From the NCBI RefSeq assembly GCF_004770995.1, contig NZ_RQHW01000042.1:62001-126000 (forward strand): a DNA stretch of 64,000 nucleotides, in the 5' to 3' direction. The translations under genes were made by a program, and so were the position numbers. This DNA comes from Leptospira idonii (GTDB taxonomy: Bacteria; Spirochaetota; Leptospiria; Leptospirales; Leptospiraceae). This document shows positions 26,554 to 36,138 of this stretch, in pieces. Below the pieces are notes generated by a model. It was not told where the DNA came from. It searched no databases and worked only from the letters and a program-made list of their open reading frames with translations. Position 1 is the first letter of the stretch, and the number at the start of each line of letters is the position of its first letter.

Positions 26554-29500
26554 AAACAACTCTCCGTATTATCACTGTTTTATTCTCTATAGGTCTTCTG
26601 TATCAATGTCAGTCCAGGGATTTTAAATCCGTTTCCGTAGAAGACAAAGTTCTTTCTCAGGCGGATCCCTCTTCCAAGCAAAAAATCGAAGAATCCCGTC
26701 AAATTTTGGCGGATGGAAATTTATCTTTCCAAAAAGGAAATTTTGAAGCAGCCATTCAAGCGGCCAAGGAAGCAAATTTAAAATACGAATCCGTAGACGG
26801 ATATTCCTTATTAGGTGCTTCCAGATACCAAATCGGAGACTACGAAGAATCCAAATCCGCATATCTGCAAGGTGAGAATTTAGATCCTAAAAACGAAAAA
26901 CTTCTGATCGGTTTGGGAACGGTTCAATCCACTTTGGGAGAAAACGAAGAAGCTCTTTCCACATATCAAAAACTTTCCAAATTGAAACCGGAAGAACCTG
27001 TATACCAATATAAAACGGGAATCCTTCTGAAAAACTTAAAGAGATATGACGAAAGTTATGTGACTTTGAAACCTTTGGAGAAAAACGAAGGGTTTCCTTA
27101 TCCTGCGGAACTTTTGAACCAGTTGGGCGATGTTTGTTTGGAGTTGAAAAAATACGAGGAAGCGGAATCTTACTTTGCAAAGGCGGAAAAACTTCAGCCC
27201 GATTTAAAGTCCGCAAAAGAAGCGAAACAATCCACTAAGATCGCTTCTCTCATCCAGAGAGGAAACGATGCGGTCGCCAAAAAGAACTACGATTCTGCGA
27301 TTGCGGAATTCAAAGCTGCCGTCGACTTACAACCGTCTAACGCTTCTCTTTGGTCTTTTCTCGGAAATGCTTATTTTTTGAAAGGGAATTACGGAGAATC
27401 CGAAAACAGTTTCCGCAAATCCGTCGGTCTGCTCGACGGTTACCCGAACGGTTATTTGGGTTTAGCAAACGTATATATCAAAAAGAAAAATTATTCAGAA
27501 TGCCTCAAAACGGTTTCTTTCGCACTGAAAAAAAATCCTAGAAATGCGGAGTTGAAGAACAAACAAGGAATTTGCGAATGGAAATGGGGTGAACCAGGAA
27601 AGGCGACTCTTAGTTTTCAGGATGCAGGGAATTGGGATAAAAATTTCTTCGAACCTAAGATCAATCTCGCATACGTATTGTTAGATCAAGGAAGAAACGA
27701 AGAGGCCTTGGAAGTTTTGAAAAAGGCGGAATCTCATCCTCAGGCAAAGAAAGAAGAGATCAAAAAGGCGAAAGATTTAGCTGAATCGCAAATTTACATC
27801 GCAAAAGGGGATTCGTTTCTCAGACAAGGAAAGAGAAAACAAGCCTTGGAAGAATACGGAAGAGCTCTAGGAAAATCACCTTCCGATCCAGTGGGGCATA
27901 GTGCTTTCGGTAAGGCTTACTTCGCATTCAATGAATATAAAAAATCGGAATCCTCCTATTTGGAGGCTCTTCGATTGGATCCGAATCACTTAGGTTCCGT
28001 TCAAGGACTTGCCAGAGTCTATGCAAAAACGGGTGATTCCAAAAAGGAAAAAGAATACATCAAACGATTGGAAAAAATTTCCAATGAAGATCCTTTCGCT
28101 GCCATCACTTTGGGAAGAATTTCGGAAGACGCAGGCAAGTGGGATGAAGCGGAGACCACCTATCTTTCCTTAAAGAAAAAATTCCCTGAGAACGACGCAG
28201 TGAACTATCGATTGGGAAGTTTGTATTATAAGAGAGCCGTAGAAGAAAACGGAAAAGAGAACTACTCCAAAGCGATTGAGTTCATTCAAAAATCAAAGAA
28301 GTTCACGAAAGAAATTCCTGAAGTAGCTGAAACGGAAAAGACAATTCAGGAAAACACTCGTTTTGCGGAAATCCTTCCTTTGGTTCGGGAAGGAAATCGC
28401 CTTTATGATAAAAAAAGATACGATGAAGCAATCGTTCCTTACCAAAAAGCCTATGATAAGGTTCCTAAAGCCAATCTTCTTGTGAAAATTGCAGAATGTT
28501 ATATGGCGAAGGGAGAGGAAGAAAAAGGAATTTCCATTTTGGAGAGAGCCGCTAAGGAAAATAAGGACAACGCATCCTCTTTCAGAGAAGGGATCTTCGC
28601 TTTTTTCTTTAAAAAAGGAGAAACATCCAAAGCGGAGGAGGGGTTCCTATCCATCCTGAAAGAAAAACCGGATTCCTATTACAGCTATTATATGCTGGGA
28701 CTTATCTCCATGAAGAAGAAAGACTACGAAACTTCTTTGAATCAATTCGATAAGTCCATTCTTTTGAACGGAAGTTTTGCTCCTTCCAATGTGGCCAAAG
28801 GGATCACTCTTTACAAATTGGGACAGACCGATTCCGCCAAAAGAGAATTCGAAAAAGCCAGAGAAAAAGACATTCAATTTTCATTGTCCTCTTACAACTT
28901 AGCGATCGCTTACTTCAACGAAGATTTAATTTCAGAAGCAAAATCACTTTTGCAATCGATTCAAAAATCGGATCCTGATTTTAAAGACGGTGAGATCCAA
29001 CTTGCTTACATCTACTTCAAAGAAAACAAATTGGATGAGGCGGAAAAATCCGTTCTTTCCGTTCTGAAGGAAGAAACAACCGCAGAAGCACTGTATGCTC
29101 ATTTCCGTATTTTGGATGCGAAATACAAAGAAGAGCCGGATGATAAAATCAAAACCAAAAGAAGTGCTGTCCGAGCTCAAATCCTGAAAGATTTTCCTGA
29201 TACAAAGTATGCAAGCCTTCTTCCTTCGGACACGGAGAATGGAGAGAGCATTTTGGTATCGGACATCAGTTTGTCCGGATCGATCACAGAGAAACCGATC
29301 CTTTATCCCAATCGAATCATTCTCAATTACGGCACTTCCGTTGTAGGGCTTGACCGCAATTCCAAGGAGCAGGTTTGGAAACTTTATACTTCTTCTCCTT
29401 ATTCCAAATTGGTGGCCAGCAAACAATTATTAGCATTTAGGGCAGGTCTTCTGCAAAAGATCTATCCTGATTCGGGCAAACTGGGTTTGGAAAAAAATCT

Positions 29501-30146
29501 ATTGGAAGGTTTCGTAGTTAAACAAGCCGCCGCCAATGAAGATTCCATTTTTTATCTTGCAACGAATCCTAAATCTTCTTCCAAAAAACTTCTTGTTTTG
29601 GACATGAATGGAAACAAAAACTTTGAGTGGGAAGGAAACGACTTACATTCGTTCGGTTTGACAACTTCCGGCTCACTTGTAACGGTTCGTGAAAGTAAAA
29701 AAGAATTTTTGCTTTCTTCCGTTTCCTCTTGGGAGGAAAAACCGAAGCCTGCCTCCGTTTTGAAGAAAGATCCTTCCGATAAACTGGAAATTGTCGGCTG
29801 TCTTGCTCATTCTTGTTTGGTGAAATTAGGAACCGGTTATTTGGAAATCGATTCCAAATCCAAACTCACTTCTCTTCCTTCCGTAGGCGCTAAAACATTA
29901 GGGCATTATGAAGGAGAGGACGGAATTCACGTAAGAACTTCCGAAAAAACATTCGTTTGGAAAGAAGGCGGTAAATGGAAAGAAAGTCTGCCTTCCGATA
30001 CGGAAGTTCGTTACTCTTTGGGAGATAGCGTATTGGAAGCGAAGGAAAAAGCTTTGAGTTTTTCCAACGGTTCCTCTAAGAAAAAAACAATTCCTTGGAA
30101 ATCGGAAAGAGACGGAAAAAAAATAACAACCGTTACTGTGGATTGA
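26550..30146 (+). CDS. large TPR-repeat lipoprotein with C-terminal propeller-like domain
   Basis: A 1198-residue lipoprotein (signal ending LLYQC). From about residue 45 to 880 it is built of tandem tetratricopeptide repeats, for example LLGASRYQIGDYEESKSAY and SFLGNAYFLKGNYGESENSF, probably more than twenty. Residues about 905-1190 are beta-rich with repeated strands like IILNYGTSVVGLDRNSKEQVW, resembling a PQQ/WD-like propeller. Such proteins act as scaffolds. It is the last and largest member of the FecR-PEGA-TPR operon and converges on trmB with a one-base gap. Confidence 0.85.
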   Translation: MKTTLRIITVLFSIGLLYQCQSRDFKSVSVEDKVLSQADPSSKQKIEESRQILADGNLSFQKGNFEAAIQAAKEANLKYESVDGYSLLGASRYQIGDYEESKSAYLQGENLDPKNEKLLIGLGTVQSTLGENEEALSTYQKLSKLKPEEPVYQYKTGILLKNLKRYDESYVTLKPLEKNEGFPYPAELLNQLGDVCLELKKYEEAESYFAKAEKLQPDLKSAKEAKQSTKIASLIQRGNDAVAKKNYDSAIAEFKAAVDLQPSNASLWSFLGNAYFLKGNYGESENSFRKSVGLLDGYPNGYLGLANVYIKKKNYSECLKTVSFALKKNPRNAELKNKQGICEWKWGEPGKATLSFQDAGNWDKNFFEPKINLAYVLLDQGRNEEALEVLKKAESHPQAKKEEIKKAKDLAESQIYIAKGDSFLRQGKRKQALEEYGRALGKSPSDPVGHSAFGKAYFAFNEYKKSESSYLEALRLDPNHLGSVQGLARVYAKTGDSKKEKEYIKRLEKISNEDPFAAITLGRISEDAGKWDEAETTYLSLKKKFPENDAVNYRLGSLYYKRAVEENGKENYSKAIEFIQKSKKFTKEIPEVAETEKTIQENTRFAEILPLVREGNRLYDKKRYDEAIVPYQKAYDKVPKANLLVKIAECYMAKGEEEKGISILERAAKENKDNASSFREGIFAFFFKKGETSKAEEGFLSILKEKPDSYYSYYMLGLISMKKKDYETSLNQFDKSILLNGSFAPSNVAKGITLYKLGQTDSAKREFEKAREKDIQFSLSSYNLAIAYFNEDLISEAKSLLQSIQKSDPDFKDGEIQLAYIYFKENKLDEAEKSVLSVLKEETTAEALYAHFRILDAKYKEEPDDKIKTKRSAVRAQILKDFPDTKYASLLPSDTENGESILVSDISLSGSITEKPILYPNRIILNYGTSVVGLDRNSKEQVWKLYTSSPYSKLVASKQLLAFRAGLLQKIYPDSGKLGLEKNLLEGFVVKQAAANEDSIFYLATNPKSSSKKLLVLDMNGNKNFEWEGNDLHSFGLTTSGSLVTVRESKKEFLLSSVSSWEEKPKPASVLKKDPSDKLEIVGCLAHSCLVKLGTGYLEIDSKSKLTSLPSVGAKTLGHYEGEDGIHVRTSEKTFVWKEGGKWKESLPSDTEVRYSLGDSVLEAKEKALSFSNGSSKKKTIPWKSERDGKKITTVTVD

Positions 30147-30147
30147 T

Positions 30148-30816
30148 CTAAATCATGTCCACTTTTTTTCGTTCCAGATAATAGATCCTTTTTCCTTCTT
30201 TTTGTTTTTCCGTTTCGAAAAAAGAAAGAGGGAGGGATTCGTTTCTGGCAAAGGAATATTCCAAACCTTCCCATTCATATCCTTTGATTTTACGAAATAA
30301 GGATATACATCTCCTCGCATAAGGCCCATAATCCGTCGCAAATAATATATTTCCGTTCGGCTTGAGCAGGGAATGAATGTCCGCAAGCATATCCGGCTGC
30401 ATAAGTCTGTTTTTATGATGTTTGCGTTTGGGCCAAGGGTCAGGAAAATTGATGAGAACCGTGTCAAAGATTTCTTTTTCCAAAACTTCAGTGAAGAACC
30501 ATTGGAAATTCAATGTCATATAACGGATATTTTCTAGACCGAGTGCTTTTCGTTTGGTTTCCGTGGCAACGATTCGATCTATTTTTTTTTCCATCAGAAG
30601 GAAGCCGGTTTTCGGGTGTTTGCTGGCAAGTTCGATGGCGACTTCTCCCCATCCTGATCCCATCTCCAGCCAGTAATTTTCTATGTAGTCCGGAAAAGAT
30701 TTTTTTAGATCGATTTTTTTCCCCCATTCTTTAGGGTGCAGGAGATAGTCTGTGTGGTAGGGAGTTCGTAAGGCGAACTTCCATAGTTTTTCTTGGACTT
30801 GTGGATTTACTAACAA
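30148..30816 (-). CDS. trmB: tRNA (guanine-N7-)-methyltransferase TrmB
   Basis: A 222-residue SAM methyltransferase that makes m7G46 in tRNA. It contains the SAM motif LEMGSGWGEVAIELA, the acidic MEKK turn, and the TrmB signature INFPDPWPKRKHHKNRL with the catalytic/tRNA-binding residues. Near the end, FARNESLPLSFFE matches the usual T-x-x-E-type C-terminus loosely. The start is a TTG at 30816 with a GGTAG upstream; no ATG is available before the SAM motif. Confidence 0.93.
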   Translation of the reverse strand: MLVNPQVQEKLWKFALRTPYHTDYLLHPKEWGKKIDLKKSFPDYIENYWLEMGSGWGEVAIELASKHPKTGFLLMEKKIDRIVATETKRKALGLENIRYMTLNFQWFFTEVLEKEIFDTVLINFPDPWPKRKHHKNRLMQPDMLADIHSLLKPNGNILFATDYGPYARRCISLFRKIKGYEWEGLEYSFARNESLPLSFFETEKQKEGKRIYYLERKKVDMI

Positions 30817-30904
30817 GGATCTACCGCTTTCTACCGATGATTATATTTGGAATCGTTGTGGGCAAAAATCTTCCCACAAAACCAGGATTTCCAAAAGGAA
30901 TGTA

Positions 30905-31852
30905 ATGAAAATAACTCTTTTCGGCGTGCGAGGATCTCTCCCTACTCCTGTTTCAAAAAAGGAACAGCAGGAGAAAATGCTGAAAGTCCTCAAAATGGCG
31001 AAGGAAGAATGGACGAAAGACCCGAAAGGTTTTTCGGAAGAGAAGTTTTTGGAATCTTTGCCTATGCCTCTTCATCAGGACTTGGGGGGAAACACCACTT
31101 GTGTGTATCTAGAAGGGGACGCAGGAGAAAAAATTATTTTCGATATGGGAACCGGGATGAGAATTCTGGGCAATCAATTGGCTCCTCTCGCATTCAGTGG
31201 TGAGGAAATGGATATCAACGTTTTAGTTTCTCATACTCATTGGGATCATATCCAAGGCTGGCCCTTTTTTAAACCAGCATACTCTCCTACTACAAACATT
31301 CATTTTTATTCCGCCATCGAAAATCTGGAAGAGAGACTCATTCGTCAACAGCATCCTGAAAACTTTCCCATCACCTTACATCAAATGGCTTCCAAAAAAC
31401 ATTTTCATCTTTGGAAAGAGTTCGAATCGTACCCTATAGGAAATTTAAAAGTGATTCCTTTCGGTTTGCGTCATCCTGGAAGCTGCACAGGTTATCGTGT
31501 TAGAGAAGGAAGCAAGTATTTCCTATTTTGCACGGATGTGGAATACAGAGAAGAAGACCGTGCCCATTTGATGCAATTGAAACCTCATATTGCAGGAGCG
31601 GATCTCATCGTGATCGATGCACAGTACAGCACAGCTGAGGCGGAGAAAAAAATAGGATGGGGACACACTGCCGTAGGTAAGGCGGTGGAATTTGCCGAGA
31701 TGATGGAAATCAAATCCGTGGTACTTACCCATCACGAACCTGATCACGACGATCATGAAGTGATTCGAATCATCTTGGATGAAGGAAAAGCGACTCAACC
31801 CGAAAAAACCAAAATCCATATCGCACATGAAGGCCAATCCTTCATCTTATAA
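30905..31852 (+). CDS. MBL-fold metallohydrolase
   Basis: A 315-residue metallo-beta-lactamase-fold enzyme. It has ITLFGVRGSLPTP, GGNTTCVYLE, FDMGTG, the metal motif SHTHWDHIQGW, a later His in GLRHPGS, the bridging Asp in FCTDVEY and a terminal LTHHEPDH. This layout matches PhnP/RNase Z-like MBL hydrolases, including cyclic-phosphodiesterase types. The conserved GVRGSxPxP start is typical of MBL proteins found with signalling domains. Substrate is unknown; hydrolysis of a cyclic nucleotide would fit the local cyclases but is only a suggestion. Confidence 0.83.
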   Translation: MKITLFGVRGSLPTPVSKKEQQEKMLKVLKMAKEEWTKDPKGFSEEKFLESLPMPLHQDLGGNTTCVYLEGDAGEKIIFDMGTGMRILGNQLAPLAFSGEEMDINVLVSHTHWDHIQGWPFFKPAYSPTTNIHFYSAIENLEERLIRQQHPENFPITLHQMASKKHFHLWKEFESYPIGNLKVIPFGLRHPGSCTGYRVREGSKYFLFCTDVEYREEDRAHLMQLKPHIAGADLIVIDAQYSTAEAEKKIGWGHTAVGKAVEFAEMMEIKSVVLTHHEPDHDDHEVIRIILDEGKATQPEKTKIHIAHEGQSFIL

Positions 31853-31875
31853 ACAAAGAATCAATCGGTAGACGG

Positions 31876-32934
31876 TTATTTGTTGATCAGATAATTGGAA
31901 TGGATTCCTTTCCCTTTGCCGGACCAAACGGGGCAATTTATTTCCATATCCACTTCGGAATGAATCTGATATGGTTTTGCGAAAAACAGTTGGATAAAAA
32001 ATTTCAAAACCGTTGATATATTTTCCAAAGCGCTGATGGCTGCGATGGTCTTGGTTTTATTCACTTCTATATAACAACTTTCCCCTTGAAAATACAGTTT
32101 TTCTTTTTTCGGCAGGATATAACCGGAAATAGGTTCTTCTTCCTCGGAAAGTATCTCTTCCCTTTCTACGGTTCCTTCGAAAATCAAACTGCCGCTCGGA
32201 CTCAAAACCGCCACCTTACGATAATTTCCTCCCGGGAAAGAATCGGTTCCGATAAAACCTCCCGTAAAAATTCTGTATCCGTCCTTGGTTAAGGCTCTTG
32301 CAATTTCCCATTTGCGGGAGAATTTATAGACTTCGTAGTTGGTTAACATGTGTTCCATGCCACCTGTGCCTTCTACTTCTTCGATGACACCGTTATGGTT
32401 GATGACCGCTTTGGCTTTGCCGAAAGAAACGGGAATGTCCGCTTGTACGAATCGTCCTTCCTCGTTCAACGGGAACTTTCCTCCCGAAATAGCTACACCG
32501 CCTTTGTTAGGTGTAATTTCCAGATCGATCGTCCATTCCGGATACACCATGTGGATGGAATATTTTCCGTCTTTGAAATCCATCCAGTTTTCCCCGCTTT
32601 GTTGAAAAAACTGTCCTTTTTTCATTCCGAATTCGTTCGAATCGAATTCTTTCGTGGAATAATAAATAGGTTCGTCTTTGTATTTGATCAGAACGCTGAT
32701 CCCGTTGTTTTTACTGCCTGGTCCGAAATTACTGACGAGAAAGGTTCCGAACAATTTGTAATGAGTGCTGCGAAGAGAGAAGTTCCAGGCTTGCAGATAC
32801 CCTTCTTCGGAATGAATTTGGGTTCTGAAATCGCCGGGAGAATTGAGTCGGGCAGGTTTTCCCGGTTCGGAATGCAAACTTACGGAAAGAACCAAAAACA
32901 GGAGAAAATTCCTTAGTTTTGACATTCGCTTCAT
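31876..32934 (-). CDS. secreted protein, possibly lipocalin-like (AttH/CrtC/Svf1 type)
   Basis: A 352-residue protein with a signal peptide (about 1-22, LLFLVLSVSLHS). The mature part is beta-rich with two similar halves. The first has EGYLQAWNFSLRSTHYKLFGTFLVSNFG. The middle carries VEGTGGMEHMLTN, which recalls the conserved turn of lipocalin-like AttH/CrtC/Svf1 proteins that bind or modify hydrophobic molecules. No catalytic site can be pointed out. The gene is convergent with the MBL hydrolase. The family suggestion is low confidence; secretion is fairly secure. Confidence 0.5.
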   Translation of the reverse strand: MKRMSKLRNFLLFLVLSVSLHSEPGKPARLNSPGDFRTQIHSEEGYLQAWNFSLRSTHYKLFGTFLVSNFGPGSKNNGISVLIKYKDEPIYYSTKEFDSNEFGMKKGQFFQQSGENWMDFKDGKYSIHMVYPEWTIDLEITPNKGGVAISGGKFPLNEEGRFVQADIPVSFGKAKAVINHNGVIEEVEGTGGMEHMLTNYEVYKFSRKWEIARALTKDGYRIFTGGFIGTDSFPGGNYRKVAVLSPSGSLIFEGTVEREEILSEEEEPISGYILPKKEKLYFQGESCYIEVNKTKTIAAISALENISTVLKFFIQLFFAKPYQIHSEVDMEINCPVWSGKGKGIHSNYLINK

Positions 32935-32995
32935 ATAACCACCATACCATTTCGAATCAATTTATTTTTGACTGAATGCTTTTTACTCTTCTTTC

Positions 32996-33358
32996 TCAGG
33001 CGGTATTTTGTTCGAACAGATCGCTCAAACAGGTGATGTGAAATACAGGGTGTTCTTTGTTTCCGATCTCTTTCATTCGGTTTCTTTCTTCTGCAATTCC
33101 GTCTATGTGGAGCCAGGTTTGCGGTTCACTGTTTTCCGTTTCCAAAGAGGCTTTCACGAAATATTCGTAAGCACCGATTTTGGAGAGATAGATTTTGACT
33201 AAGGACGGGTCGGATTGGACCAGTCTTTGCCTAAATAAAAACAAATCGGTTACTTTGGTTCCGATTCTCTCGTAATAATGGTTGAGAACTCTCAAAATAT
33301 GAAGAAACTCCTCCTTTTTGGATGTGAGTTCTTTCCATTCCTGTGTTGATTGGCTCAT
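32996..33358 (-). CDS. hypothetical small helical protein
   Basis: A 120-residue, mostly alpha-helical, charged cytoplasmic protein that I do not recognise. It begins MSQSTQEWKELTSKKEEF. The ATG at 33358 is chosen because GGAGGCGGAAACA lies right before it; an upstream TTG at 33409 would extend it without support. It is divergent from the next plus-strand gene over 72 bases. Confidence 0.6.
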   Translation of the reverse strand: MSQSTQEWKELTSKKEEFLHILRVLNHYYERIGTKVTDLFLFRQRLVQSDPSLVKIYLSKIGAYEYFVKASLETENSEPQTWLHIDGIAEERNRMKEIGNKEHPVFHITCLSDLFEQNTA

Positions 33359-33430
33359 TGTTTCCGCCTCCGAACAGGGAGGCGGGAAAGTTACGGACTG
33401 GTTCCCCAAATCGGATTCTCACTTGAAAAA

Positions 33431-34030
33431 ATGTTTCCTTTCGGGAAAATGAACGAAACGGGCATGCTCACTCATATTCTTGAAATATTCTGGATCGAAA
33501 AGCTGCGTTTCACTCAATACACCTTTCAGCAAATTGCAAAATTGACAGAAGAAGAGTATGAGTTTTCGGGAGAAGGCCGTCCTAAATCCATCGCTTGGGC
33601 CGTGGATGAGATGGCTGCCTACGATCGTAATTTTTCCTTTTATCTTCCCCTTTCTATGAGAGTGAGTTCTCTCTTTTTCTTCGCTCCCTATCAGGAGAAC
33701 GAAGTGGAAAAGGATATCGAATCCATCCGAGACAAATACACTCCTCCCGCTTTCCCCGTACGTTTTTTGGATATCTCCATCGATTCCGCCAAACAATTGG
33801 AAATTAAGGAATCAAGTCCTCAGAGAGATAAACTTTTGAAAGATTGGAGACTCACCTTACTTCGATTAGAAGATCGTTTGTCCAAATTATCTGAAGAAGA
33901 TGCTTTTAAAAAACGATACGCCTCTCTTTCGGGAATCCATACAATCGCAGGTGCGATCAATAATTCCACTGAGTTCTGTCATTTTCTGTGGAACCAACAT
34001 GCGGCGCCTTTTATCAATCATGAATCATAA
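33431..34030 (+). CDS. hypothetical protein, possibly DinB-like helical fold
   Basis: About 199 residues from the ATG at 33431; alternative ATGs lie at 33449 and 33464 and none has a good Shine-Dalgarno. The sequence is helical, with [20 protein letters not shown] followed by [16 protein letters not shown], which has the rhythm of DinB-like proteins (SxxWxxxHxxxxD). The metal His residues of DinB are not all evident, so the family call is tentative. It lies 38 bases before icd in the same direction but is probably a separate unit. Confidence 0.5.
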   Translation: MFPFGKMNETGMLTHILEIFWIEKLRFTQYTFQQIAKLTEEEYEFSGEGRPKSIAWAVDEMAAYDRNFSFYLPLSMRVSSLFFFAPYQENEVEKDIESIRDKYTPPAFPVRFLDISIDSAKQLEIKESSPQRDKLLKDWRLTLLRLEDRLSKLSEEDAFKKRYASLSGIHTIAGAINNSTEFCHFLWNQHAAPFINHES

Positions 34031-34068
34031 GCGAAACAATAACAAAGAATACACTTCAGGAGAATTAC

Positions 34069-35280
34069 ATGGGTAAAATAAAAGTAAAAACACCGTTAGT
34101 CGAACTAGACGGCGACGAAATGACAAGAATCATCTGGAAAGAAATCAAAGATCGATTCATTTATCCTTACTTGGACATCACACTCGAATATTATGACCTT
34201 GGTGTTGTTTATCGCGATCAAACAGACGATCAAGTGACTACTGATTCCGCAAATGCGATCAAGAAACACGGCGTAGGCGTTAAATGCGCTACCATCACTC
34301 CGAATGCGGAACGCGTAAAAGAATACAATTTGAAACAAGAATGGAAGTCTCCTAACGGAACCATTCGTTCCATCTTGGACGGAACCGTATTCAGAAAACC
34401 GATCATCATCAAAAACATTCCTGCAGCAGTCAACTCTTGGAAAAAGCCTATCGCAATCGGACGTCACGCTTACGGTGATATCTATAAAAACGTTGAAATG
34501 TTAATCGACGGTCCTGGAAAAGTGGAACTCGTTTATACGGATGCTTCCGGTAAGGAAAAACAACGTCTTCTTGTGAACGAATACAAAGGCGGTGGAGTTG
34601 CTATGGGGATGCACAACGTGGACAAGTCCATCGAGTCTTTCGCACAAGCATGTTTCAACTACGCATTGTCCGAAAAGATCAGCATCTGGTTCGCAACAAA
34701 AGATACTATCTCTAAAAAATACCATGCTCGTTTCCGTGAGATCTTCGACGAAATGGCGAAGAAAAAAGAAGCTGAATTGAAAGCTGCAGGTATTTCTTAC
34801 AACTACTTCCTTATCGACGATGCGGTAGCGCAGATCGTGAAAAACGAAGGCGGAATGCTTTGGGCTCTTATGAACTACGATGGGGACGTAATGTCCGATA
34901 TGGTGGCTTCCGGTTTCGGATCTCTAGGACTTATGACTTCCGTACTTGTTTCTCCGGATGGAAAATACGAATACGAAGCGGCTCACGGAACAGTGACTCG
35001 TCACTATCGTAAATACCAAAATGGAGAAACAACTTCGACTAACTCCGTAGCTTCTATCTTCGCATGGACGGGTGCTCTTGCGAAAAGAGGAGAGTTGGAC
35101 GGAACTCCGGACGTAGTGAACTTCGCTGTGAAATTGGAAGAAGCAATCATCGAAACCATCGAAGGTGGAGAGATGACGAAAGATCTTCTTTCTCTTTCTA
35201 CTGCTTCCACCAAAAAAGAGTTAGATACCTTCCAATTTATGGAAGCGGTTCAAAAGAAACTCGATTCTAAATTAAAGTAA
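34069..35280 (+). CDS. icd: NADP-dependent isocitrate dehydrogenase, eukaryotic-like type
   Basis: This 403-residue TCA-cycle enzyme oxidatively decarboxylates isocitrate to 2-oxoglutarate with NADP. It matches the IDH1/IDH2-like homodimeric subtype: [23 protein letters not shown] (phosphate-site Ser), [10 protein letters not shown], the metal region NYDGDVMSD, and [12 protein letters not shown]. The Arg-His after GTVT is the NADP-specificity pair. A strong AGGAG precedes the ATG. A perfect hairpin follows the stop, so icd is probably transcribed alone. Length is normal for the subtype. Confidence 0.95.
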   Translation: MGKIKVKTPLVELDGDEMTRIIWKEIKDRFIYPYLDITLEYYDLGVVYRDQTDDQVTTDSANAIKKHGVGVKCATITPNAERVKEYNLKQEWKSPNGTIRSILDGTVFRKPIIIKNIPAAVNSWKKPIAIGRHAYGDIYKNVEMLIDGPGKVELVYTDASGKEKQRLLVNEYKGGGVAMGMHNVDKSIESFAQACFNYALSEKISIWFATKDTISKKYHARFREIFDEMAKKKEAELKAAGISYNYFLIDDAVAQIVKNEGGMLWALMNYDGDVMSDMVASGFGSLGLMTSVLVSPDGKYEYEAAHGTVTRHYRKYQNGETTSTNSVASIFAWTGALAKRGELDGTPDVVNFAVKLEEAIIETIEGGEMTKDLLSLSTASTKKELDTFQFMEAVQKKLDSKLK

Positions 35281-35289
35281 AACCCTTTC

Positions 35290-35314
35290 TCCCTACCTCG
35301 TCCTGAGGTAGGGA
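35290..35314 (+). terminator. terminator-like hairpin after icd
   Basis: Ten-base perfect arms TCCCTACCTC and GAGGTAGGGA flank a five-base loop, nine bases after the icd stop. Only a short T-rich tail (TTCTCCTT) follows. A rho-independent or mRNA-stabilising role is likely. Confidence 0.72.
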
Positions 35315-35405
35315 TTCTCCTTAGAAATTAAATCAATATTTTCTTGATCCATCTCTAAGATAGGTATCATCTGGAGTGTCGCTGGATTTTCATCCGGGAG
35401 GAAAT

Positions 35406-36116
35406 ATGAGAATTTCTGTCTTCGTAATATTCATTTTAATCGCATCCGCTTTTAGTTCTTTATGGTCAGTTCCTGTCTATAAGGAAGGGAATCGAGTGGA
35501 AGTAAAAGACCCTAAAGACGGGAAATACTACAGCGGTATCATCATAAAAGTTCAGAAGGACGGATACTTAATCCATTACGACGGTTATTCGGATAGCTAT
35601 GATGAAGTGGTTTCATCCGATCGATTGAAAGAAAGAGGGGAGATCGAAGGGGTTCAGTTCATTCAATCGGAAAAGAAAAAAACGGTCATTGTGAACGGCA
35701 ATCTCAAGACTGGAAATGTAATGGAAGATTTGGAATGGGCGGAGTCGAGCAGTATGGCTTGTTGGCCCGGAATCCGAAACGTGGAATTCGAAGGAAACCA
35801 AGTCTTCTATTGGACAGATCTTCCTAAAAAGAGCGAACTGAAGATCACTGTAAAACCGAAAGATCCTAAAAAAAGAATCAATTTATACGCGTTCAGCGGT
35901 TTCGATCCGAAATATGTCCCTCCGAAAGTCTATGGGGCCGTTAGCTGTGAAGCATCCCACCCTACTTGGATCGGTCAGCCCGACTTTTCCAAACCTTCCG
36001 AACCTCAGTCCGTAGAACTGAGGGCAGTGGGAAATTCCTATAGGGTCTTTATCGGTGTTTCCGGAGCCAAAGACGTTTTGGACGGAGATTACGAGCTCGT
36101 ATTGGAATTAAAATAG
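35406..36116 (+). CDS. secreted protein with Tudor-knot-like domain
   Basis: A 236-residue protein whose ATG at 35406 follows GGGAGGAAAT, so the GTG 30 bases upstream is rejected. Residues 1-22 form a signal peptide (FVIFILIASAFSSLWS). About 28-75 is a small Tudor/chromo-knot-like beta barrel: GNRVEVKDPKDGKYYSGII, then YLIHYDGYSDSYDEVV. The C-terminal half (about 90-235) is an unrecognised beta-rich domain. Tudor-knot domains are better known from nucleic-acid-binding or chromatin proteins; an exported one probably binds a different ligand. It lies 22 bases before the cyclase gene. Confidence 0.65.
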   Translation: MRISVFVIFILIASAFSSLWSVPVYKEGNRVEVKDPKDGKYYSGIIIKVQKDGYLIHYDGYSDSYDEVVSSDRLKERGEIEGVQFIQSEKKKTVIVNGNLKTGNVMEDLEWAESSSMACWPGIRNVEFEGNQVFYWTDLPKKSELKITVKPKDPKKRINLYAFSGFDPKYVPPKVYGAVSCEASHPTWIGQPDFSKPSEPQSVELRAVGNSYRVFIGVSGAKDVLDGDYELVLELK

Positions 36117-36138
36117 GAGTTTATTATATTCGAATTCT

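Noticed and set aside
33359..33430. Overlapping start regions of the two divergent hypothetical genes
   Set aside because: The overlap depends on TTG or internal codons; with the ATG starts that follow better signals the genes do not overlap.
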